Shown here piece after piece: positions 1 through 7,557 of a DNA stretch of 20,694 bases. A program made the translations under genes and the position numbers. The stretch spans positions 1 through 20,694 of the forward strand of contig JACCZA010000031.1 of NCBI GenBank assembly GCA_013696185.1. The letters are read 5' to 3'. A model generated the notes under the pieces. It was not told the origin of the DNA. It was given only the letters and a program-made list of their open reading frames with translations, and ran no database searches. The DNA is from Actinomycetota bacterium. Lineage in GTDB: Bacteria > Actinomycetota > Thermoleophilia > Gaiellales > Gaiellaceae. Position 1 is the stretch's first letter. Each line of letters begins with the position of its first letter.

Positions 1-898
1 AGAGCAGCGTCGTGACGACGGCCAGGAGCGAGAGCGGCCAGAAGCCGGTCAGGGTGCCGTCGATCACCTTTCCGAGCGTGCGCAGAGAGGAGAGCCCCAC
101 CTCACGCTTGACCGGGTTGGAGAGGTCCGGCGGGGGGCGGAGCTGCAGGATCAAGAGCACGGTGACGAGGCCGAACGCTCCTGCGGCGACGAGCTGCCGG
201 CGCAACACGTCCCGGCCGAGCACCCGCCTCGTCCTCCACACGTCGAGCAGGTGGACGAGCAGGAGCGAGCCCGCGATCAGCGCACCGTGCGCGCTCACGT
301 TCGCCAGCAGCACGAGCAGCACCGTGAGGACGTAGACCCGGCGCACCCGCTCCGGCCAGACGATCGCGAGCAGGAAGAGCAGGGGCGCGAGCAGCGCGTA
401 GCTGCGGGCAACGACGGCGTACTGGTAGAGGAGGAAGTACGTGAACGGCAGGAGCGCCCGGACGAGCGGCGGGAACGGCGAGTGCCGCAGGAGCAGGTAG
501 GCAGCGAACGAGCCGAGCGCGGCCGCGATCACGTTCAGCGTGGCGTAGGGCAGGCCGGCCTTCGCCGGTAGGAGGAGGATCGCGTGCCAGAGACCGGGCG
601 AGCCCTCGTAGCGAAGGTGGTGCGCGAAGAGCGACCACGGGCTCGCGTCCCGTGCCAGCAGCCACGCCTGGGCCTCGTCGAACCACGGCTCGTGACGCAA
701 GAGCATGACGCCCACCAGGGCGACGTAGCAGGCGAGCACCGCATACGCCCACCAGGCCTCGACGAAGCGCCCCGCCGCCCCTCCGGTGGGCGCGGGGGCG
801 TGCGGCGAGGCGAGTGCGCCCACCCGTCCGTCGCCGCCCACCGACTCCGTGCGGTGACGGCGTGCCTGCCGCTCCCGCGTTCCGCCCGGTCGCGCCAC
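1..898 (-). CDS. Multi-pass membrane glycosyltransferase-like protein (GT39/ArnT-like), C-terminus cut by window edge
   Basis: The minus-strand frame stays open from a GTG at 898 to the window edge (about 299 residues visible). The protein has many hydrophobic segments. It also has an early HEPWFDEAQAWLLARD motif, close to the HEPWRDEAQAW sequence in the first periplasmic loop of lipid-phosphosugar-dependent membrane glycosyltransferases, where acidic residues are catalytic. By family knowledge such proteins move a sugar from a polyprenyl-phosphate donor to an acceptor outside the membrane; donor and acceptor cannot be told here. The GTG lies 5 bases after the transaldolase stop, so the gene is probably the last visible member of the epimerase/HAD/transaldolase operon. 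No clear ribosome site is seen and the frame is open further upstream, so the start is uncertain. Overlapping frames in this interval have arginine/proline-rich shadow composition and no membrane segments. Confidence 0.72.
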   Translation of the reverse strand, partial: MARPGGTRERQARRHRTESVGGDGRVGALASPHAPAPTGGAAGRFVEAWWAYAVLACYVALVGVMLLRHEPWFDEAQAWLLARDASPWSLFAHHLRYEGSPGLWHAILLLPAKAGLPYATLNVIAAALGSFAAYLLLRHSPFPPLVRALLPFTYFLLYQYAVVARSYALLAPLLFLLAIVWPERVRRVYVLTVLLVLLANVSAHGALIAGSLLLVHLLDVWRTRRVLGRDVLRRQLVAAGAFGLVTVLLILQLRPPPDLSNPVKREVGLSSLRTLGKVIDGTLTGFWPLSLLAVVTTLL

Positions 899-903
899 GC
901 GAG

Positions 904-1656
904 CTACAGGCTGTAGCCGGCGGCGCGCGCGTCGTCGAAGAACATCTGCACGGTTCCGAGCGAGTAGTCGTCCAGGTCCCGACCCACACCGCCGAGCTTC
1001 GCGAGCACGTCGTGCGTGACCGTGATCACGTGGCAGCCGATGGCATCGGCCTGGAAGATGTTGAGCAGCTCGCGCGGGCTCGCCCAGATCAACTCGAGGT
1101 TCGGGTACGGCTTCATCGCCTCGACGGCCGCGGCCATCAGCGGCACCGGGTCCCGACCCGTGTCGGCGACCCTGCCGGCGAAGACCGAGACGTAGCCCGC
1201 GGGTGCCTCGGCGAGGCACTCCGACGTGTGGCGAACCTGCTCGAGCGTCATCAGCGCCGTCACGTTCACCTTCACGCCGGCGCCCGCGAGCCGCGTGAGC
1301 AGCGGCCCCGCGTCCTCGGAGCGGGTGTTCGTGACCGGGATCTTGACGTAGACGTTCTCGCCCCAGCCGGCGATCTTCAGGGCCTGCCGCTCCATCTCGT
1401 CGAACTCGTCGGAGAAGACCTCGAGGGAGACCGGGAGTTGGGGCACCGCCTCGAGCAGCTCGCGGGCGAACGCCTCGTAGTCGCTGACGCCGATCTTCCG
1501 CATCAGCGTCGGGTTGGTGGTGATCCCCTGGATCAGGGGGTTCTGGAGCAGATCGACGATCGCCCGTGTGTCGGCTCCGTCCGCGAAGACCTTGATGCTC
1601 AGGGCCTCGAGATCCGGTGTCCGGGTCTCGGGCAGCGATGTCGTGTCAAGTGCCAT
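904..1656 (-). CDS. tal: Transaldolase family protein
   Basis: This 250-residue protein has the short transaldolase/fructose-6-phosphate aldolase architecture. Visible marks are the N-terminal IKVFADGAD strand, GITTNPTLM near residue 45, the Schiff-base lysine in VYVKIPVTN (K105), and SVFAGRVADTGRDP in the second half. The family transfers a dihydroxyacetone unit between sugar phosphates in the cytosol and can make or consume sedoheptulose-7-phosphate. The ATG has a strong AGGAGG site (1663-1668) and overlaps the end of the HAD phosphatase gene by 11 bases, so the two are co-translated. Its place among GmhA-, GmhB- and epimerase-like genes suggests a dedicated role in supplying or rearranging a seven-carbon sugar phosphate rather than general pentose phosphate metabolism. 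That role is inferred; a stand-alone fructose-6-phosphate aldolase is the alternative. Confidence 0.88.
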   Translation of the reverse strand: MALDTTSLPETRTPDLEALSIKVFADGADTRAIVDLLQNPLIQGITTNPTLMRKIGVSDYEAFARELLEAVPQLPVSLEVFSDEFDEMERQALKIAGWGENVYVKIPVTNTRSEDAGPLLTRLAGAGVKVNVTALMTLEQVRHTSECLAEAPAGYVSVFAGRVADTGRDPVPLMAAAVEAMKPYPNLELIWASPRELLNIFQADAIGCHVITVTHDVLAKLGGVGRDLDDYSLGTVQMFFDDARAAGYSL

Positions 1657-2224
1657 GGTCGTCCTCCTCGGTGTTCCAGAAGCTGAGAATCCACGGGACG
1701 GCCTCGGACAGCTCGTCCACGACGAGATCCGGGTCCCGTGGCTGTTGCTCGTCGTACCCGCGGTCGACGAATACCGTCTTGCAGCCCGCCCGGCGGCCGG
1801 CCTCCACGTCGCGCCAGCGGTCGCCGACCATAACGGACGTCCCGAGGTCGAGCCGCCAGTCGTGCGCGGCGGCCTCGAGCATCCCGGGCCTCGGCTTGCG
1901 GCAGTCGCACTCGTCGGCGTCGTCGTGGGGGCAGACGCGGATGTCGTCGATCCCGACCTGGCGCCGAAGCCAGGCGTGCGTGTCGTCGAGCGCCTCGGCG
2001 CTCAGGCCGCCGCGCGTCAGGTCCGGCTGGTTGGTGACCACGATCAACACGGCGCCCGCCTCCCTCAACGTCGCGCACGACTCGGGCACGAGCGGCAGCA
2101 GCTCGACGTCGTCGAGGTTCCGCGCCGAGTAGGGACGGCCGTTGCGGGGGAGCGCGCGGATGAGCACGCCGTCGCGATCGAGGAAGACTCCTCGCCGGCG
2201 CTCGGCGGCGGCGGCGGCGCTCAC
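1646..2224 (-). CDS. gmhB: HAD-IIIA phosphatase, D-glycero-D-manno-heptose-1,7-bisphosphate phosphatase type
   Basis: The 192-residue protein has all HAD motifs: FLDRDGVL (nucleophile and acid/base Asp), VVTNQPD (motif II), CRKPRPGML (motif III lysine) and MVGDRWRDVEAG (motif IV). A C-x-H-x7-C-x-C set (CPHDDADECDC) is the zinc loop typical of GmhB. GmhB removes the C7 phosphate from heptose-1,7-bisphosphate in the cytosol. The GTG start at 2224 overlaps the epimerase TGA (GTGA); a longer reading to 2419 only adds arginine-rich shadow sequence inside the epimerase gene. Histidinol-phosphate phosphatase shares the fold and zinc site, but the neighbouring SIS isomerase, epimerase and transaldolase favour a heptose pathway. 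Confidence 0.85.
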   Translation of the reverse strand: MSAAAAAERRRGVFLDRDGVLIRALPRNGRPYSARNLDDVELLPLVPESCATLREAGAVLIVVTNQPDLTRGGLSAEALDDTHAWLRRQVGIDDIRVCPHDDADECDCRKPRPGMLEAAAHDWRLDLGTSVMVGDRWRDVEAGRRAGCKTVFVDRGYDEQQPRDPDLVVDELSEAVPWILSFWNTEEDDHGT

Positions 2225-3258
2225 AGCCTTCCCGCCCTCGCGTCGGGCAGCATCGCCAGCATCGACTCCCCGAGCGCCCCGCGGCTCCCGACCGAGGGTG
2301 CCCAGCCGAGCGCCCGGATGCGCTCCGTGCTCAGCCGCACGATCGGCACGTCGCCCTTCCAGCCGCGATCGCCGCCGGTGAACTCGTACGCGGAGGCCTG
2401 CGGCGTGATGTCGAGGCACTCGAAGGCGAGGTCGGCGATCTCCTTGACGGTGATGTAGTCACCGGTCGCGACGTTGTAGACCTGATAGGCGGCCCGCTCC
2501 CGCGCGTGGGCGGTGAGAACCGCCGACACGACGTCCCGCACGTGGATGTACGACTTGCTCTGGCTGCCGTCGCCGAGAATCCGCAGGCGGGTCGGATCGT
2601 CGAGCAGGCGACGGACGAAGTCGAAACCGACGCCGTGCGTCTGTCGCGGGCCGACCACGTTGCCGAAGCGAAAGGCGCGGCCGACCAGGTCGAACATGAA
2701 GCTGTAGGACGCGATCAGCGACTCGCCGGCGGCCTTGCTCGCGCCGTAGGTCGAGATCGGCAGGAGCGGTCCGTGGTCCTCCTGCGCCTCGAGCTCTCCA
2801 ACGTCGCCGTAGACCCCGCTGCCCGAGGCGTAGAGGAGGTGCTTCGCGCTCGTCACGCGCATCGCCTCCACCACCTGCTGGGTCAGGTACGTGCCCTCGT
2901 AGAAATCGATGTCCGGCTCGGTCACGGCGCGCGCGATGTCCGGGTTCGAGGCCAGGTGGATGACCACGTCGTGCCCGTCCATGCACGCCCCGAGGCGCGC
3001 TCCGTCCCTGACCTCCCCCTCCTCCACGCGGAAGCGCGCGTCGTCGAGATGGTGCTCGAAGTGCCAGCGCCGCCCCGAGGAGAAGTTGTCGAAGATCGTG
3101 ACGCCGCGCACGTCCGGTCGGCCGAGCAGCGCGTCGACGAAGTGGCTGCCGATGAAGCCCGCGCCGCCGACGACGAAGAACGCCTGACCGGCGACCGCCC
3201 CTGCCCAGCCGTCCGTGGCCGCCCCTACCTCCGCCGACCTGGCCTCGTCACTCTCCAC
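2221..3258 (-). CDS. NAD-dependent sugar-nucleotide epimerase/dehydratase (extended SDR)
   Basis: An extended short-chain dehydrogenase with a Rossmann motif VVGGAGFIGSH at the N-terminus, the NNFSSG-type loop (IFDNFSSGR), the catalytic YGASK pair, and a C-terminal substrate domain. Such enzymes epimerise, dehydrate or reduce NDP-sugars in the cytosol; the exact reaction cannot be read here. The context (SIS isomerase, GmhB, transaldolase) fits an NDP-heptose modifying step. The start is uncertain. GTG 3258 (345 aa) leaves a 23-residue leader before the Rossmann strand and is preceded by GGGGAG. GTG 3297 (358 aa) lies exactly 7 bases after a predicted -10 box. The ATG at 3378 lies upstream of that promoter and is unlikely. 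Its TGA overlaps the downstream phosphatase start, so the genes form an operon. Confidence 0.85.
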   Translation of the reverse strand: MESDEARSAEVGAATDGWAGAVAGQAFFVVGGAGFIGSHFVDALLGRPDVRGVTIFDNFSSGRRWHFEHHLDDARFRVEEGEVRDGARLGACMDGHDVVIHLASNPDIARAVTEPDIDFYEGTYLTQQVVEAMRVTSAKHLLYASGSGVYGDVGELEAQEDHGPLLPISTYGASKAAGESLIASYSFMFDLVGRAFRFGNVVGPRQTHGVGFDFVRRLLDDPTRLRILGDGSQSKSYIHVRDVVSAVLTAHARERAAYQVYNVATGDYITVKEIADLAFECLDITPQASAYEFTGGDRGWKGDVPIVRLSTERIRALGWAPSVGSRGALGESMLAMLPDARAGRL

Positions 3259-3304
3259 CGCTCCCCGACCCCCTGCTCCGCGTGCCCACGCGGACACTTT
3301 CCCA

Positions 3305-3333
3305 CTCTTAGCGGCGGCCCTGCACCGTGTCAA
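3305..3333 (-). promoter_or_regulatory. Predicted sigma70-type promoter for the epimerase operon
   Basis: On the minus strand a perfect TTGACA -35 box (3333-3328) is followed after 17 bases by TAAGAG (3310-3305). The predicted transcription start falls near 3298, next to a GTG at 3297. It lies between the SIS gene stop (3430) and the epimerase coding region, so epimerase, phosphatase, transaldolase and membrane protein genes could be transcribed separately from the SIS gene. The -10 box is imperfect. Confidence 0.5.
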
Positions 3334-3429
3334 GCAACCGGGAAGAGCGATTAGCGCAACTTCACGCGTGCAGCACACATCGTAACCGCTTATTCGCCGG
3401 ACCTCCCGATTCGGACTCTGCGTCTCGCG

Positions 3430-4029
3430 TTACCATTTCGTGCGATGAGCCTGCAGGTCCGGATGGCTCACGATCAGATGCCAGACGACGGCGCAAAGAC
3501 CCTCGGTGTGGGGCGTCACGCGTTCGGCCACGAGCGGCGGAATCACGACGCACGCGCTGGCGACCTGCGCCGTGTAGCCGCCGTCGCGTCCCACGATGCC
3601 GAAGACGGGTGCAGAAACCTCCTGCGCCAGCTCGAGCGCCCGCACCAGATTGACCGAGACGTTCTGCTCGCGATGCCCTCCTCCGACGGAGAACACGAGC
3701 ACCGCGTCGGCCGAGGCGAGCCGCGAGCCCTTGAGCCATTCCGAGAACGACGTGTCCCAACCCTCGTCGTTCACCCGTGCGGTGAGCTCCGACACGTTGT
3801 CGGTCGGAGCGTAGGACTCGATCCCGCAGATCTTGCGAAAGTCGTTGACGGCGTGACCGGCGTGGCCGGCCGAGCCGCCGACCCCGAGGATGAAGAGCCG
3901 GCCGCCGCGGGCACGCACCTCGGCGAGACCTGTGACGATGCGCTCGATCTCGCCCGCATCGACCTGCCGCAGGATCTCGATCGTCTCCTCGACGTACGCG
4001 CGCGGGAAGTCTTCGGCGGTCGAGGTCAT
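3430..4029 (-). CDS. SIS-domain sugar-phosphate isomerase, GmhA-like
   Basis: The 199-residue protein is a single SIS domain with a phosphate-binding loop ILGVGGSAGHAGHA near residue 48, a second serine motif FSVGGGHREQNVS, and a C-terminal VTPHTEGLCAVVWHLIVSHP stretch typical of GmhA-like isomerases (helix with catalytic-type histidine). GmhA converts sedoheptulose-7-phosphate into D-glycero-D-manno-heptose-7-phosphate in the cytosol. The length matches the family (about 190-200). The start ATG has no clear ribosome site. The gene is transcribed divergently from the GT2 gene, and its TAA at 3430-3432 is followed by about 100 bases before the separate epimerase promoter. The DnaA-binding DiaA and phosphohexose isomerases share the fold; neighbours favour a heptose role. 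Confidence 0.8.
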   Translation of the reverse strand: MTSTAEDFPRAYVEETIEILRQVDAGEIERIVTGLAEVRARGGRLFILGVGGSAGHAGHAVNDFRKICGIESYAPTDNVSELTARVNDEGWDTSFSEWLKGSRLASADAVLVFSVGGGHREQNVSVNLVRALELAQEVSAPVFGIVGRDGGYTAQVASACVVIPPLVAERVTPHTEGLCAVVWHLIVSHPDLQAHRTKW

Positions 4030-4087
4030 CGAATATCCGGTCTGAGTGCCACGCGTTGTCGTCGGAGCGAGTGCCGCAAACGGACCG

Positions 4088-4116
4088 TTGCCCGATCGGG
4101 ATTCCTAGCATACACT
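4088..4116 (+). promoter_or_regulatory. Predicted sigma70-type promoter for the GT2/mutase-like gene pair
   Basis: TTGCCC (4088-4093), a 17-base spacer and TACACT (4111-4116) lie in the 200-base divergent region 4030-4229. Transcription would start near 4123 and leave an untranslated leader of about 107 bases before the GT2 ATG at 4230. I see no riboswitch or other fold in that leader. No equally good promoter is seen for the divergent SIS gene. Confidence 0.45.
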
Positions 4117-4229
4117 CGACAAGTGCCCCGGCTCTCTACGCAACCTCGCGCCAGTCGAAACGTGCGCGGCAGGCTCCGTCCTCGCGCCGTGGCGAACGGC
4201 TTTCGTCCGCGGAACGGGATGCGGCTGCC

Positions 4230-4892
4230 ATGAGCGATCTCACTGTCGCGATGATCACGCTGAACGAGGAGAATGCCGTCGGGAAAGTCGTGAGGTCGAT
4301 TCAGGCCGTCGTGCCCGACGCGGAGATCCTGATCGTCGATTCGAGCACCGACTCGACTGCCGAGATCGCGAGTGAGCTCGGCGCGCACGTGATCAAGCAA
4401 TTTCCCCCGATCGGGTACGGGCCGGCGATGGCCCTCGCCCTGCGCTCGGGCTCCGGCGAGGTCGTCGTGACGCTCGACTGCGACGACACCTACCCGGCGG
4501 AGCGGATCCCCGAGCTGCGGAGACTCGTGCTCGAGGAGGGCTGGGACGTCGTCGACGGCTCTCGCCTCTACGGAAAACCGCAGGCCATGCCGATGCCGAA
4601 CTATGTCGCCAACCGGATGCTCGGGGCACTCGCGTCGCTGCTCTTCGGCAAGCGGCTCAACGACCTGCACTCCGGCATGCGCGCCTACCGCAAATCCGTT
4701 GTCGACGAGCTGCGCTTCGACCCCAAGGGCGCGGCGCTCCCAGTCGAGCTGCTGCTGCGGCCGCTCAAGGAGGGCCGGCGGGTGCATGTGATCCCGATCG
4801 AGTACACCTTCCGCATCGGCCAGTCGACCATGCGCCCCCTGGAGACGATGAAATGGAGCATGCGGCGTATCCTTCGAGTCCGCTTTTCCTAA
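4230..4892 (+). CDS. Family 2 glycosyltransferase (dolichyl-phosphate-mannose-synthase-like)
   Basis: The 220-residue protein begins with the GT-A nucleotide-binding strand (SDLTVAMITLNEENAVGKV), has an ILIVDSSTDST motif and the metal-binding acidic cluster LDCDDTYP near residue 87. It also has the NRMLGALASLLFGKRLNDLHSGMRAYR block seen in polyprenyl-phosphate sugar transferases of the DPM1 type. By family it moves a sugar from an NDP-sugar to a lipid phosphate or glycan on the cytosolic face. It lacks the C-terminal membrane helices found in some relatives. The ATG at 4230 is chosen because the conserved fold begins there; the 58 residues of open frame before it have no homology-like character and overlap the promoter. 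The next gene starts 10 bases after its stop. Confidence 0.85.
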   Translation: MSDLTVAMITLNEENAVGKVVRSIQAVVPDAEILIVDSSTDSTAEIASELGAHVIKQFPPIGYGPAMALALRSGSGEVVVTLDCDDTYPAERIPELRRLVLEEGWDVVDGSRLYGKPQAMPMPNYVANRMLGALASLLFGKRLNDLHSGMRAYRKSVVDELRFDPKGAALPVELLLRPLKEGRRVHVIPIEYTFRIGQSTMRPLETMKWSMRRILRVRFS

Positions 4893-4897
4893 GGAGT
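4893..4897 (+). promoter_or_regulatory. Strong ribosome binding site between GT2 and mutase-like gene
   Basis: AAGGAG directly at the GT2 stop codon (TAA 4890-4892) sits about 6 bases before the ATG at 4903. It fixes the start of the flavoprotein gene and couples its translation to the gene before. Confidence 0.7.
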
Positions 4898-4902
4898 CAC
4901 GT

Positions 4903-6201
4903 ATGAGGATCGGAATACTCGGCGGCGGCATCACCGGCGTCGCCCTGCAGAATCGTCTGCGGCACGAGAGCCTCGTGCTCGAGGCCTCGGAGAAGCCCGG
5001 CGGGCTCTGCCGCACCTATTTCAAGGATGGCTTCGGCTACGACATCGGCGGGCACATTCTCTTCTCGAAGCACCAGCACGTGAACGAGTTCGTCGACGAG
5101 CTCCTGACGGACAACCTGAACAGGTGCAAGCGCGCGAATCAGATCCTGTTCGGAGGCAAGTACGTCAAGTATCCGTTCGAGAACGATCTCGCCTCGCTCG
5201 ACCCGGAGGACACCTACGATTGTCTCCTCGGCTACCTCCGCAATCCATTCAGCGGCGAGGTGACCAATCTCGAGGAATGGTCGTACTCGACTTTCGGCGA
5301 GGGTATTTCCGACAAGTACTTTTTGCCGTACAACGCGAAGATCTGGAATATCGCTCCGAGCGAGCTCGGCCTCGACTTCGTCGAGCGGATTCCGAAGCCG
5401 CCGATGGAGGACGTCGTGCGCTCGGCTCTCGGTATCGAGACCGAGGGATACCTGCACCAGCTCTACTTCCGGTATCCGACCCGTGGCGGCGCCGAGGCCA
5501 TGGTGCACGCGCTGATCGACGACGACTCCGAGATCGTGTGCAATTCGGCAGTCACCAGCATCAGGCGTCACGGCGAGCACTGGCACGTGTCGAGCGGCGG
5601 CGAGGAGCACGAGTTCGACCACGTCGTCGTCTCCTTCCCGATCCACGACGCGATCAAGTGCTTCGAGAACGTGCCCGAGGAGGTACAGAACGCGATCGAC
5701 GACCTGCGCTACAACTCGATGCGGGTCGTCCTCGTGGCCGTCGACAACGAGAGCCTGATGGACAAGAGCGCGGTCTACATCCCGGATCCGTCCGTGGTCA
5801 TGCATCGCGTCTGCTACATGGGCTTCTTCAGCCAGGAGCTGGTGCGGCCCGGCACGTCGTCGCTGATCGCCGAGATCACGACGAATCCAGGCGACGGCGT
5901 GCACGAGCTCACCGACGAGGAGCTCACCGCCCGCGTGATCGCCGACGCCGAGCGCATCGGGATCCTGAAGGCGGACGACGTGATCGTGACCGACGTCCAT
6001 CGCGTCCCGTACGCCTATCCCGTCTACACGCTCTCCTACCGCCGCAACATCGCGATCGTGCGGCGCTACTTCGAGGAGCTCGGCGTCGACCTCTGCGGCC
6101 GGTTCGCCGAGTTCGAGTACATCAACAGCGACGCGTGCCTGAACCGCGCGATGAAGCTCGCCGACCGCCTCAACGGGCAGAACGGGGCCGCGGCCGCCTG
6201 A
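4903..6201 (+). CDS. FAD-dependent oxidoreductase related to UDP-galactopyranose mutase / protoporphyrinogen oxidase
   Basis: The 432-residue flavoprotein starts with a dinucleotide-binding GILGGGITGVAL motif, an acidic strand end (LEASEKPGGLCRT) and a GYDIGGHILFSKHQHV stretch, the His-rich segment following GG typical of UDP-galactopyranose-mutase-like and amine-oxidase-like enzymes. LPYNAKIWN and RYPTRGGAEAMVHAL further match this superfamily. Classical mutases of about 370-390 residues interconvert the pyranose and furanose forms of UDP-galactose. This one is longer, so the substrate is uncertain and it may act on another sugar nucleotide. It is translationally linked to the GT2 gene, so the pair likely serves one glycan. 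Its stop is only 4 bases from the convergent mobA stop, with no room for a terminator between them. Confidence 0.78.
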   Translation: MRIGILGGGITGVALQNRLRHESLVLEASEKPGGLCRTYFKDGFGYDIGGHILFSKHQHVNEFVDELLTDNLNRCKRANQILFGGKYVKYPFENDLASLDPEDTYDCLLGYLRNPFSGEVTNLEEWSYSTFGEGISDKYFLPYNAKIWNIAPSELGLDFVERIPKPPMEDVVRSALGIETEGYLHQLYFRYPTRGGAEAMVHALIDDDSEIVCNSAVTSIRRHGEHWHVSSGGEEHEFDHVVVSFPIHDAIKCFENVPEEVQNAIDDLRYNSMRVVLVAVDNESLMDKSAVYIPDPSVVMHRVCYMGFFSQELVRPGTSSLIAEITTNPGDGVHELTDEELTARVIADAERIGILKADDVIVTDVHRVPYAYPVYTLSYRRNIAIVRRYFEELGVDLCGRFAEFEYINSDACLNRAMKLADRLNGQNGAAAA

Positions 6202-6205
6202 GCGG

Positions 6206-6751
6206 TCAGGCCGCGCCGCCGAGCGCGAGCAGCGCCTCCTCGGTGTTGACGTTCACGAGCTCGGCCGGGTCGAGCTGGACCACGCGCGTGTCGAGGGAGG
6301 ACAGCGCCTCGCGCAGGGCCAGCTCGCCGTCGCGCAGGCACCGCTCGAGCAGCGGCAGGGCGGTGGCCCGGTAGGCGCCGGGGAGAGGACCCGTCTGCGG
6401 CACCGCTGCATCCGCGCAGGCCTCCGCGAGCGCCCGCAGCGCATCCGCGGTGACGAGCGGGCAGTCGACGGGCAGGCAGATGCACAGCCCGTTCCTCGCG
6501 AGCCGAAGTCCCGCGACCACCCCGGCGAGCGGCGCGCGAACCTCCGAGCCGTCGTCGTGGACGGGAAACGGCAGCGCGAGACGATCGGCGGACTTCCCGA
6601 CGGCGATGCGCTCGTCGCAGACGAGCCCGAGCACCCGCCAGGCCCGCTCGGCGAGCGTCTCGCCGCCGAGGTGGGCGAGCGCCTTGGGCGAGCCGAAGCG
6701 ACGGCTCGCGCCGCCGACGAGCAGGACGCCGGTCAGACCGTGATGCGCCAC
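6206..6751 (-). CDS. mobA: Molybdenum cofactor guanylyltransferase
   Basis: The 181-residue protein carries the MobA nucleotide-binding signature GVLLVGGASRRFGSPKAL at the N-terminus and the metal-binding aspartate in LPVDCPLV (D96). It attaches GMP from GTP to molybdopterin, giving the guanine dinucleotide cofactor (bis-MGD) needed by formate dehydrogenase. The GTG at 6751 overlaps the fdhD end by 19 bases, so the two are co-translated. The open frame extends far upstream (to 8032), but that part is arginine-rich shadow sequence inside fdhD and the fused diaphorase gene. Length is close to the family norm of about 190. The location beside fdhD and fdhA supports the role. Confidence 0.88.
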   Translation of the reverse strand: MAHHGLTGVLLVGGASRRFGSPKALAHLGGETLAERAWRVLGLVCDERIAVGKSADRLALPFPVHDDGSEVRAPLAGVVAGLRLARNGLCICLPVDCPLVTADALRALAEACADAAVPQTGPLPGAYRATALPLLERCLRDGELALREALSSLDTRVVQLDPAELVNVNTEEALLALGGAA

Positions 6752-7533
6752 GGCTCCGAGTAGACGTTCGCCCGGCCGCCGCGGACGAAGCCGCAGAGCG
6801 TGACGCCGCGATCGGCAGCGAGCTCGACGGCGAGGCTCGAGGGAGCCCCGACGCCGATCAGGATCGGACAGCCGGCGACGGCTGCCTTCTGGACGAGCTC
6901 GAACGACAGCCGCCCGCTCACGCAGAGCAGCGCCTCCGCGAGCGGCAGGAGGCCGCGCCCGTAGGCCCACCCGATCACCTTGTCGAGCGCGTTGTGCCGG
7001 CCGACGTCCTCGCGCAGGCAGAGGAGCGTCGCGTCCGTGTCGAACAACCCCGTCGCGTGGAGGCCGCCCGTGGCCGCGAAGGCCGCCTGGCCTGCTCGCA
7101 GCTGCTCGGGCAGGCCGGCGAGGAGGGAGGACGGCACGCGGAGCGGGCTCTCGCTGCGAGCCGCCGCGACGGCCACCGCCTCGAGGGCTCCCTTGCCGCA
7201 GACGCCACAGGACGAGGTCGTATAGAAGTTCCGCTGCAGCCGGCCGAGATCGACGTCGTCGACCCTTACCTCGACGGTGTTCGCGGCCAGGTCCGCGGTC
7301 GGCTCGGCGTGCCGGGGAGCCATCCCCTCCGAGACGAGGAAGCCGAGCGCCAGCTCCTCGTCGTGGCCCGGCGTCCGCATCGTCACCGCCACGGCCCGGC
7401 CGTTGACGCGGATCTCGAGCGGCTCCTCGACGGCGACCCGGTCTCGTGCGGTCCGTCCCTCCGGCAGGCGAATGAGCTCGACCGAAGCGGTGGAGTACGG
7501 GGGCGGCGGGGCAGCTTCCGGCTCGCTCGCCAC
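6733..7533 (-). CDS. fdhD: Formate dehydrogenase accessory sulfurtransferase FdhD
   Basis: The 266-residue protein has the FdhD core: VEEPLEIRVNGRAVAVTMRTPG, the GFLVSEG block, the cysteine loop TSSCGVCGKG (C109 and C112, the sulfur-carrying pair), LREDVGRHNALDKVIG, and SGRLSFELVQKAA. FdhD passes sulfur from a cysteine desulfurase to the Mo-bis-MGD cofactor, which formate dehydrogenases need for activity. The GTG at 7533 is chosen because the family core starts soon after it and TACGCT lies exactly 7 bases upstream, as in leaderless transcripts. The reading frame extends to 7911, but this would overlap the divergent DUF6457 gene. Its TGA is inside the start of mobA. Confidence 0.93.
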   Translation of the reverse strand: MASEPEAAPPPPYSTASVELIRLPEGRTARDRVAVEEPLEIRVNGRAVAVTMRTPGHDEELALGFLVSEGMAPRHAEPTADLAANTVEVRVDDVDLGRLQRNFYTTSSCGVCGKGALEAVAVAAARSESPLRVPSSLLAGLPEQLRAGQAAFAATGGLHATGLFDTDATLLCLREDVGRHNALDKVIGWAYGRGLLPLAEALLCVSGRLSFELVQKAAVAGCPILIGVGAPSSLAVELAADRGVTLCGFVRGGRANVYSEPWRITV

Positions 7534-7540
7534 GCGCGCA

Positions 7541-7550
7541 AGCGTAGCCT
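7541..7550. promoter_or_regulatory. Overlapping divergent -10 elements between fdhD and the DUF6457 gene
   Basis: The decamer at 7541-7550 reads AGCGTAGCCT. On the minus strand it contains TACGCT (7546-7541), then 7 bases, then the fdhD GTG (7533). On the plus strand it contains TAGCCT (7545-7550), then 7 bases, then the DUF6457 GTG (7558). Both genes would therefore be transcribed without leaders from one shared, nearly symmetrical promoter core. No convincing -35 box is seen on either side. Confidence 0.5.
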
Positions 7551-7557
7551 CCGGGAC

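Noticed and set aside
102..989. 295-residue minus-strand reading at the left edge
   Set aside because: It is a shadow of the membrane protein frame, dominated by Arg, Pro and Ala, and it overlaps the transaldolase end.
4026..5015. 329-residue reading antisense to the GT2 gene
   Set aside because: No domain features, and it runs opposite a conserved glycosyltransferase and the start of the flavoprotein.
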